From assembly GCF_001942305.1 (NCBI RefSeq), contig NZ_MKKE01000019.1, forward strand, positions 1 to 62,102: a stretch of DNA of 62,102 nucleotides. Direction: 5' to 3'. The notes below the pieces were generated by a model. That model was not told the origin of the DNA and made no database searches. It saw nothing but the letters and a program-made list of their open reading frames with translations. Position 1 is the first letter of the stretch; the number at the start of each line of letters is the position of its first letter. The position numbers and the translations under genes were made by a program. This stretch comes from Saccharomonospora sp. CUA-673. Lineage in GTDB: Bacteria > Actinomycetota > Actinomycetes > Mycobacteriales > Pseudonocardiaceae. Below are positions 55,379 through 62,102 of this stretch, in pieces.

Positions 55379-55422
55379 GTTCTCCTCGGGTTCACCTCGC
55401 ACGGGTGAGGCGTTCCCCCGGG
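55379..55422. promoter_or_regulatory. PHO-box-like array in the divergent phnM/phnX promoter
   Basis: Four contiguous 11-nt units occur: GTTCTCCTCGG (55379), GTTCACCTCGC (55390), ACGGGTGAGGC (55401) and GTTCCCCCGGG (55412). Units 1, 2 and 4 match the GTTCACC core and 11-nt period known for PhoP sites in Streptomyces. The position between phnM and the phnX-like gene suits control of both. Confidence 0.65.
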
Positions 55423-55483
55423 CGGCGGACAGTCGGGGTCGCGTCCGACGGCCGGTCCGTCGGCCCGAGCGAAGGGACCTGAC

Positions 55484-56164
55484 ATGACCGCACCGCGATG
55501 CCGCCTGGCCTGCCTCGACATGGCCGGGACGACGGTCGGCGACGACGGGGCGGTGCTGACGGCCTTCGCCGCGGCGCTCGATGCCGTCGGGTTCGCCGAC
55601 GGAACGCCGGAACGGCAGAAGGCCGTCGACTACACGGTCGAGACGATGGGCCAGTCGAAGATCGAGGTCTTCCGCGCCGTCACCGGCGACGAGACGTCCG
55701 CGCACCGCGCCAACGCCGCGTTCGAGGCGGCCTACCTCGACGCGATCCGCTCCGGTGGGGTCACCGCGATCGACGGCGCCGCCGACGCGATCGCGGCGAT
55801 GCGCGCCGCGGGCACGAAGGTGGCGCTGACCACCGGATTCTCCGCCGACACCCGCGATGCACTCCTCGACGCGCTCGGTTGGCACGACATCGCCGACCTG
55901 GTGCTGTCGCCGTCCGACGCCGGCCGCGGCAGGCCGTACCCGGACCTGGTCCTGACCGCCGTCCTGCGGTTGGCCGTGGACGACGTGCACGACGTCGCGG
56001 TCGCCGGGGACACGACGTCCGACCTGCTCACCGGGCACCGCGCCGGCGCGGGCGTCGTCGCCGGCGTCCTCACCGGCGCCCACACCGCGTCCGATTTCGC
56101 GACCGTCCCGCACACCGACGTGCTGGCCTCCGTCGCCGACCTGCCCGCCCTGCTCGCCTCCTGA
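55484..56164 (+). CDS. phosphonatase-like HAD hydrolase (TIGR03351 type)
   Basis: The 226-residue HAD protein has the phosphonatase form of motif I, LDMAGTTV (residues 11-18), with DxAGT in place of DxDGT. Lys59 in TMGQSKIEV aligns with the Schiff-base Lys53 of PhnX, and arginine rather than lysine precedes motif IV (GRGRPYPD, later GDTTSDLL). These are the signs that TIGRFAMs, as I recall, gives for enzymes acting on a 2-oxo-ethylphosphonate, separately from true PhnX. It is the first gene of the plus-strand operon and no PhnW is adjacent, so phosphonoacetaldehyde or its hydroxy form is inferred as substrate. Confidence 0.88.
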   Translation: MTAPRCRLACLDMAGTTVGDDGAVLTAFAAALDAVGFADGTPERQKAVDYTVETMGQSKIEVFRAVTGDETSAHRANAAFEAAYLDAIRSGGVTAIDGAADAIAAMRAAGTKVALTTGFSADTRDALLDALGWHDIADLVLSPSDAGRGRPYPDLVLTAVLRLAVDDVHDVAVAGDTTSDLLTGHRAGAGVVAGVLTGAHTASDFATVPHTDVLASVADLPALLAS

Positions 56165-56195
56165 CCCCTTCCCCACCAGATTCGAGGTCCCCACC

Positions 56196-57158
56196 ATGAC
56201 CACCACCCCGACCACCCGAGTGCTCGCGGCGTTGTCCGCGACCGGCCTGGTGCTTGCCGGCTGCGGCGGTTCCGCCGACGAGAACGCCACGACGGCCGAG
56301 GGTTATCCGTCGACGATCGTGCTCGGCGCGATCCCCAACGAGAATTCGACCAACCTGGCCTCCGGTTACGACCCGATCGTCGAGATGCTCGAGGAGGAGA
56401 CGGGCGCGACGGTGGAGCTGAGCCAGGCGTCCGACTACGCCGGCGTCATCGAAGGGCTGATGGCGGGCAACGTCGACATGGCGTTCCTCGGTTCGTTCGG
56501 CTACGTGATCGGCACGGAGAACGGTGCGGAGATCACTCCGCTGGGCGCGGTGACGGAGTCGGAGGACGACGACCCCGGTTACCACGCGCTGGGCATCACG
56601 CGCGCAGGCGACAACGGGATCGACGACCTGAAGGACTTCGCGGGCAAGGACATCTGTTTCGTCGACCCGAGTTCCACGTCGGGCTACCTCTACCCGGCTG
56701 CGGGCCTCGTCGAGGCCGGGGTGATCGACTCGGCGTCGGAGAACGAGATGTCCCGTTCGCTCAAGCCGGTCTACGCCGGTGGGCACGACGCGTCGGCCCT
56801 GGCGGTGAAGAACGGCGACTGCGACGCCGGTTTCTCGATGCAGAGCATGGTCGACCGCACCCTGGTCGAGAACGGCGAGCTGCAACGCGGCGAGCTCGAG
56901 CAGGTCTGGGAGTCGCCGAAGATCTCCGGTTCGTTGTTCGTCGCCCGCGACGGACTCGGCCGGGACGTCGTCGAACGGCTCACGAAGTTGATGACCGAGA
57001 AGGCCAACGCCGACTACCTGCGCTCCCAGGGTTACTGCGAGGGCGAGTGCCTGCTCACCGGCGAGGACGCGTGGGGCGTCAAGCCGGCCACCGACGCCGA
57101 TTACGACGGTGTGCGCGAGGTCTGCGACCTGACCGAGGCGGAGGCCTGCCGTGGCTGA
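56196..57158 (+). CDS. phnD: phosphonate ABC transporter substrate-binding lipoprotein
   Basis: This 320-residue binding protein has a lipobox signal (TGLVLAGC, Cys near residue 24). The phosphonate-binding family core is ENSTNLASGYDPIVEMLEEETGATVELSQASDYAGVIEGLMAGNVDMAFLGSFGYVIG, followed by GKDICFVDPSSTSGYLYPAAGL and AGGHDASALAVKNGDCDAGF. It captures a phosphonate outside the membrane for the PhnC-PhnE transporter. It lies 31 nt after the HAD gene. The four-cysteine C-terminal part (YCEGECL and EVCDLTEAEAC) is unusual for PhnD. Confidence 0.95.
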   Translation: MTTTPTTRVLAALSATGLVLAGCGGSADENATTAEGYPSTIVLGAIPNENSTNLASGYDPIVEMLEEETGATVELSQASDYAGVIEGLMAGNVDMAFLGSFGYVIGTENGAEITPLGAVTESEDDDPGYHALGITRAGDNGIDDLKDFAGKDICFVDPSSTSGYLYPAAGLVEAGVIDSASENEMSRSLKPVYAGGHDASALAVKNGDCDAGFSMQSMVDRTLVENGELQRGELEQVWESPKISGSLFVARDGLGRDVVERLTKLMTEKANADYLRSQGYCEGECLLTGEDAWGVKPATDADYDGVREVCDLTEAEACRG

Positions 57159-57942
57159 GGCAGGCGGTGACCGCACAGTCGTGCGCACGCGTGGTCTGGT
57201 CAAGCGGTTCGGCGACACGACCGCGGTCGACGGGGTGGATCTCGACGTCGAGGCGGGCGAGCTGGTCGTCCTGCTCGGACTGTCGGGGTCGGGCAAGTCG
57301 ACGTTGTTGCGGTGCCTGAACGGTCTGCATCCGGTGTCGGAGGGCGAGGTCGTCGTCGGCGACGTCGCCGTGCACGAGTGCGGGCCCGCCCGGTTGCGGC
57401 GGCTGCGCACGGACGTCGGGTTCGTGTTCCAGCAGTTCAACCTGCTGGGCCGGTTGACGTGCCTGGAGAACGTGCTCATCGGGGCGCTCGGCCGGGTGCG
57501 CGGTCCGCGGTACGGGTTGTTGACGTGGTCGGGGCGGCTCAAGCGTGAGGCGATGGGTCATCTGGACCGGGTGGGCCTGGCCGATCAGGCGTACCAGCGT
57601 GCGGACACGTTGTCCGGTGGCCAGCAGCAGCGGGTGGCGTTGGCGCGGACGTTGATGCAGGGCCCGCGGGTGGTGCTGGCGGACGAACCGGTCGCCTCGC
57701 TGGATCCGGAGAACTCGGACGTCGTGATGGATCTGCTGCGCCGGGTGTGCCGCGAGGACCGGTTGACCGTGCTGGTCAGCCTGCATCAGGTGGAGTTGGC
57801 GCTCGGTTGGGGCGACCGGCTGGTGGGCCTGCGCGGTGGGCACAAGGTGCTGGACCGGGCCGCGGCCGACGTCTCGCGCGGCGAGGTGATGGACGTCTAC
57901 CGCCGGCTCGAACCGGCGGCCGACGAGGTCGCCGTCGCGTGA
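57151..57942 (+). CDS. phnC: phosphonate ABC transporter ATP-binding protein
   Basis: The 263-residue ATPase has Walker A GLSGSGKSTLLRCLNGL, then FVFQQFNLLGRLTCLENVLIGALGR and signature LSGGQQQRVALARTLMQGPRVVLADEPVASLDPENSDVV with Walker B. The FNLLGRLT and NVLIGALGR patterns are characteristic of PhnC. GTG at 57151 overlaps phnD by eight bases, and its stop overlaps phnE by one. It energises phosphonate uptake. Confidence 0.95.
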   Translation: MAEAGGDRTVVRTRGLVKRFGDTTAVDGVDLDVEAGELVVLLGLSGSGKSTLLRCLNGLHPVSEGEVVVGDVAVHECGPARLRRLRTDVGFVFQQFNLLGRLTCLENVLIGALGRVRGPRYGLLTWSGRLKREAMGHLDRVGLADQAYQRADTLSGGQQQRVALARTLMQGPRVVLADEPVASLDPENSDVVMDLLRRVCREDRLTVLVSLHQVELALGWGDRLVGLRGGHKVLDRAAADVSRGEVMDVYRRLEPAADEVAVA

Positions 57943-59544
57943 TGTCGACTCTCACTCCGTTCCGTCCCGGCACGTCCGGGGAACCGGCGAGGCGCCGGAG
58001 TCCGGAGGGCCGGCGCCGGTGGTTGCTGGGCGTCGTCGCCGGGGTCGGTGTGCTCGCCACGGTCTCCTCGTGGTGGTACCTGGCTTTTCCCCCGCGTTGC
58101 TGGTCGAGGGCGCCGACTCGGTCGGCAACTTGCTCGAGCGGATGTTGCCGCCGGTGGTCGACGATCCGGGCCGGACGGTCGACCTGGTCGTCGAGACGCT
58201 GTTGATGGCGTTGCTGGGCACGGTGCTGGCCACCGCGATGTCGATCCCGTTGGCGTTCCTGGCGGCGCGGAACACGTCGCCGCACCCGGCGGTCATGGCG
58301 GCCGCGCGGGGTGTGATCACGTTCTGCCGCGCGGTGCCGGATCTGGTGTTCGCGGTGGTGTTCGTGCGGGCGATGGGCATCGGCGTGCTCGCCGGTGTGC
58401 TGGCGTTGGCGCTGCATTCGATCGGCATGCTCGGCAAGTTGTTCGCCGACGCGATCGAGGAGATCGACGAGGGTCCGCGCGAGGCGGTGCGCAGTACGGG
58501 TGCGGGCAGGTTGCGGGTGTTGATCAGCGGTGTCGTGCCGCAGGTGGTGCCGTCGTGGATCGGCACGTTCATCCACCGCGTGGACATCAACCTGCGCATG
58601 TCGGTGGTGTTGGGGTTCGTCGGCGCGGGCGGCATCGGGTTCGCGTTGCAGAGCAGTTTGCGGAGCCTGTCCTACGATTCGGCGCTCGGCATGATCCTGG
58701 CCGTGTTCGTGGTGCTCGCCGCGATGGAGCTGGCGACGGTGTTGGTGCGCCGGTTGTTGTTGCAGCCGTCGCCGGACCGGCCGCAGCGGGAACGGCGTAC
58801 CCGGTGGATCTTCGGCCTCGGACTCGTTGCGGCCACGGCGTATGCGTTCGTCGATCTCGGGATCAATCCGTTCACGGTGGTCATGTCGGTGCCGGAGATC
58901 GTCGACGCGGCGGCGCGGCTCGTCCCGCCGGATTTCGGCCGGGTGGGCGACGAGCTGTGGGAGGCGGTGCTGCAGACCATCGCCATCGGCGTGCTCGCGA
59001 CGGCGGGTGGGATCGCGGTGTCGATTCCGGTCGGGTTGTTGGCGGCGCGGACGGTGGCGCCCATCCGACGGTGGCGTGGGCCGCGCGGAGCGTGATGCTC
59101 GCGGTTCGGAGTGTGCCGGAGTTGATCCTGGCGGTGGTGTTCGTCGCGGCGGTGGGCCTCGGGCCGGTCGCGGGTGTGTGCGCGTTGTGTATCGGGTCGA
59201 TCGGGTTCCTCGGCAAGCTGGTCGCCGACGCGGCCGAGGAGATCGACGTCGGCCGCGTCGAGGCGGTGCGCGCGGTGGGCGGCGGCTGGTGGCAGGTGTT
59301 GTTCTCGGCGGTGTTACCGCAGGCGGTGCCGAATCTCGTCGGTTCGTCGTTGTACATGCTCGACGTCAATATCCGGCAGTCGACGGTGCTGGGGATCGTG
59401 GGCGCGGGCGGTGTCGGTTTCCTGTTGTACGAGGCTGTGCGCACGCTGAATTTCGAATTCGCGGGCGCGATCATTCTGATTATTTTCGCCATCGTTTATC
59501 TCATCGAAAGGCTCGCGGGATGGATCCGCTCCCAGGTCATCTGA
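57942..59544 (+). CDS. phnE: fused double phosphonate permease, two frameshifts
   Basis: Two PhnE domains are joined in one chain. ATG at 57942 gives MSTLTPFRPG and a first membrane segment, then an indel near 58090. The first domain continues with LLERMLPPVVDDPGRTVDLVVETLLMALLGTVLATAMSIPLAF and a permease-EAA-like loop (DEGPREAVRSTGAGRLRVLISGVVPQVVPSWIG). A linker and a second set of segments include VPPDFGRVGDELWEAVLQTIAIGVLATAGGIAVS. After an indel near 59065 a second loop follows (VGRVEAVRAVGGGWWQVLFSAVLPQAVPNLVGS). Each domain lacks nothing obvious. The fused protein forms the whole channel, where most systems use two subunits. Confidence 0.87.
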
Positions 59545-60597
59545 ACGGTTCGACGGCTTCGGTTCCGGCCACGACGGTGGCGGCCGTGTGGCGTGGTGGC
59601 TCGGAGGTGGGTCTCGAGGAGGTGCCGTTGCCGGCGCGGATGTCGGCGAGTTGGTGGTGGCGGTCGATCTGGCGACGGTGTGTGGCAGTGATCGGCACAC
59701 GGTGGGCGGGCGACGGAGCGCGCCGTGTCCGAGTGTGTTGGGGCATGAGGCGGTGGGGCGTGTCGTCGCGGCGGGTGCGGGTGCGCCGGCCGCGGTCGGT
59801 GAGCGTGTGGTGTGGGCGGTGACGGTGAGCTGCGGTGCGTGCGATCTGTGCCGTGGTGGGCGTACGGCGAAGTGCCGCAGGGTTCGCAAGATCGGGCATG
59901 AGCCGTTCGACGCGGGGTGGCCGTTGTCCGGGGGTTTCGCGGGGCACGTCGTGTTGCCGGCGGGTGCGACGGTGGTTTCGGTGCCGGACGGTCTGCCGGA
60001 CACGTTGGCCGCGCCTGCACGTGTGCCACGGCGACGGTCATGGCGGCGCTCGAGGCGGCGGGGTCGTTGGCGGGCGCGCGCGTGTTGATCTGCGGTGCCG
60101 GCATGCTCGGGCTGACGGCCGCCGCGGTCGCCACCGACCGCGGCGCCGACTCGGTCGTCGTCACCGATGTCGACCCGGCCCGACGCGCACTGGCCACCGG
60201 GTTCGGCGCCACCGACACGTTGCACGCGGCCGACGTGCCGCACACGGTGGATGTGGCAGTGGAGTTGTCGGGCGCGAGCAGCGCCGCGGCGACCGCGTTG
60301 GCCGCCCTGGACGTCGGCGGCCGCCTGGTGTTGGCCGGCGCAGTGGCGCCGGTGGCGCCGTTGGCCGTCGACCCGGAGCAGGTGGTGCGGCGTTGGCTGA
60401 CGATCACCGGTGTCCACAACTACGAACCGCGCCATCTGCGCCAGGCCATCGACCACCTGGCGGCGACGCGCGACCGTTGGCCGTGGGAGAGCCTGGTCGT
60501 CCCGGCGGTCGAGCTGGGGCGGGTCGGCGAGTTGCTCACGGCGGACAACCATCGGGTCCCCAGGCAGGCGGTGACTCCCCACGGCGTAGTCCGTTGA
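59520..60597 (+). CDS. zinc alcohol dehydrogenase of the phosphonate cluster (TIGR03366 type), two frameshifts
   Basis: The restored protein is about 358 residues. The N-terminus TVAAVWRGGSEVGLEEVPLPA is followed by an indel near 59640. Then VGELVVAVDLATVCGSDRHTVGG (catalytic zinc Cys/Ser/Asp), PSVLGHEAVGRVV, the structural-zinc quartet in VSCGACDLCRGGRTAKCRRVRKIG, and after an indel near 60018 CTCATATVMAALEAAGSLAGARVLICGAGMLGLTAAAVATD follow. I recall this clade as repeatedly associated with phosphonate-catabolism genes. It would reduce or oxidise an aldehyde or alcohol from the HAD reaction. It overlaps phnE by 25 nt if started at 59520. Confidence 0.86.
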
Positions 60598-60624
60598 GGT
60601 CGAGGACGGGCGGGTCGGCTGTGG

Positions 60625-61863
60625 TCAGAACGGTGGCGGGTCGAGCTCGGAAGCGCTGTCGGTTGGTGACGATCGTGGTGGGAGGACGGTTTCGCGTTCG
60701 GTTTCGTAGGTGACGCCGAGGGGTGTGGTGATCGAGGACGTGCCGTGGATGGGGTCGTAGTGGTGGATCCAGCCGGGTGCGTTCTTGAGCCCGTGGTGTT
60801 TGCGGCAGCGGGGTGCGGCGTTGGCGGTGGAGGTTGAGCCGCCGTCTTTGGCCCACTGTTTCTGGTGGTCGAAGTCGCAGTGCCGAGCTGGTCGTCGGCA
60901 CCAGGGGACGACGCACATCCGGTCGCGGGCCTCAACGAGCTTGCGGATCGTCGAATTCGGACGATACGAGGTGCGCCCCAGGTCGACGGGGTTGCCGGTG
61001 GCGGGGTCGCAGAGGACTTTGCGCCAGATCGACTTCGGGTCGGTCATGATCTCGCGGGCGTACGCGGCTGGGACTGGCCCGATGCCGTCGATCGAGGCGC
61101 CGGTCTCGGACATGGAGAGTGCGGTGTCGATGGGCATGTGGAGGTAGACCATCGCCGCCGACTGCGGAACCTGGACGCCGGGATCGTTGCCCAGGAGCAG
61201 ATCGGCGAACACGTCGGCCCGAAGCTGGTCGAGGTTCCGCGACGAGTCGCCCAGCCGAAGCTTGCGAGCCATCGCATCCACACGGGCGTAGCAGGCCGAG
61301 GCAACGTCAGAAGGCAGGTCGGCCGATAGGCGCGACTGGGCATAGACCCCGTGATCGAGCGTGACCTTGCGCCCCTCGTGGGCCATGCGAGCCGCAGCGG
61401 TCTCGGCACCGGGATCAACCTGCTTGACGATCTGCGAAGCATGCCAAGCCATATTCCGAGGCTGCCAAGCAGTAATCGACAACCGCGAGCGTTTTTCCTC
61501 AAGTAGTCGATCAACCTCAAGCGCATCAGCATCAGAAACCGGCGCAACAGTATTCAACACCCGCTCGGCGCCATATCGATCCACCTGCCCCTCCCGCATA
61601 GCGGAAAGCAGCCGAGGCATCCGATAAGTCAAAGCCAGCGCGGTGTGAATCCGATCCAACACGCCCTGCGGCGACAGTCGAAGCTCGGGCGCCAACGCCT
61701 CAGCCAGTGACCGCCGCTCCATCTAATCCGACGACGACCCGGAGTCGAGTGAAGCAAGAAACACCACCTCAGTAGCATCAGCCCGAGCCCGAAGCGCAAG
61801 CACCGAACGGGCCTCGTCGACAACCTCTCCAGCATCTCTCACGAAACCCATAATACCGAACAT
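60625..61863 (-). CDS. DUF222/HNH endonuclease, split by an in-frame amber codon
   Basis: ATG at 61863 (or 61851) opens MFGIMGFVRDAGEVVDEARSVLALRARADATEVVFLASLDSG, interrupted by TAG at 61723-61725. The next codon, ATG at 61722, begins ERRSLAEALAPELRLSPQGVLDRIHTALALTYRMPRLLSAM in the same frame. Both parts match one DUF222 domain. HNH motifs lie at CVVPWCRRPARHCDFDHQKQWAKDGG and CRKHHGLKN. The base composition is lower in GC than in the rest of the window. The gene may be a nonsense-disrupted mobile-type nuclease, or stop-restart may operate at TAG-ATG. Standalone 365-residue starts at 61722 are also possible. Confidence 0.8.
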
Positions 61864-62035
61864 AAGATCGACAATAACCACCCACAGGCATGACAAAGAA
61901 CCACTACTCAAAGTGAGCGAAATGCCCCCGGGAATCGACACAGCCGAAGCGAAGCAAGGCACCCCCGCCAACCACCCCACCCACAGAACCGCCCCGTGAA
62001 GTGTCATCCCGTCGACCTAAACCGGAACCATCACA

Positions 62036-62102
62036 CTGCAGTCAGGGCGCAACCAACAACGCAACCGGAACCAACCCCGAAAACCTTGCGCCCTGACTGC
62101 AG
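62036..62102. repeat. 17-bp perfect inverted repeat at the window end
   Basis: CTGCAGTCAGGGCGCAA at 62036-62052 and TTGCGCCCTGACTGCAG at 62086-62102 pair perfectly around 33 nt. The right arm ends at the last base of the window. Repeated ACCGGAACCA units flank the left arm and lie inside the loop. The element may be a terminator, a mobile-element end or an assembly feature. Confidence 0.75.

Noticed and set aside
62036..62102. Terminal repeat of an insertion sequence
   Set aside because: No transposase is in the window and the right side is unseen, so only an inverted repeat is reported.

Overview
The window reads as a piece of a high-GC actinobacterial chromosome, most likely from Pseudonocardiaceae. 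The evidence is the strong GC bias with many GTG starts, three DUF3558 lipoproteins next to a PPE-like protein, and a block of genes whose order I recall from Mycobacterium tuberculosis (Rv0046c to Rv0056: ino1, PadR regulator, DUF5318, ponA, GT87, rpsF, ssb, rpsR, rplI). That places it plausibly within some tens of kb of oriC. I see no rRNA, tRNA, CRISPR array, prophage or transposase.

Layout. 1-3.6 kb: minus-strand PPE / DUF3558 / WXG-like secretion-type cluster. 3.6-5.3 kb: rpsF-ssb-rpsR-rplI. 5.5-8.7 kb: three tandem secreted proteins anchored at the C-terminus. 8.8-16 kb: nfo, GT87 mannosyltransferase-like protein, bifunctional penicillin-binding protein, proline-rich protein and DUF5318 protein. 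15.5-17.2 kb: PadR-ino1 operon. 17.3-25.3 kb: HAD hydrolase, Tat-exported PhoX-like phosphatase, SDR, YwaF-type membrane protein, GntR-ABC operon and an SAH/MTA-deaminase-like amidohydrolase. 25.3-31 kb: two-component system divergent from an FtsX-type ABC exporter. 31-38 kb: trmB, ABC-2 exporter, SDR and a second two-component system. 38.2-43 kb: two dynamin-like GTPases flanking a GrpE-like protein, then a protein with calcium-loop-like repeats. 43.3-45.2 kb: GTP-dependent PEP carboxykinase. 45.2-53.4 kb: methyltransferase, F420-dependent oxidoreductase, ABC pair, Nramp-related transporter, small XRE regulator, TAP-like hydrolase and septum-formation-type lipoprotein. 53.7-60.6 kb: small conserved protein, then a phosphonate island (phnM divergent from phosphonatase-like HAD, phnD, phnC, fused phnE-phnE, zinc alcohol dehydrogenase). 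60.6-61.9 kb: DUF222/HNH gene split by an in-frame amber codon.

The phosphonate island is the strongest candidate for a little-described system. It has an importer, a phosphonatase-like enzyme that keeps the Schiff-base lysine, an alcohol dehydrogenase and an orphan PhnM, but no PhnW transaminase and no C-P lyase core. A four-unit, 11-nt-period PHO-box-like sequence lies in its divergent promoter. The PhoX gene has a weaker similar array, so both may belong to one phosphate-starvation response.

Caveat on quality. At least 17 otherwise intact conserved genes carry single-base-type frameshifts, often at G/C runs. The first bases of the window lie in an internal repeat and the last bases complete a perfect inverted repeat. 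The simplest reading is a complete draft contig with indel errors, so I annotate these loci as full genes read across the shifts.
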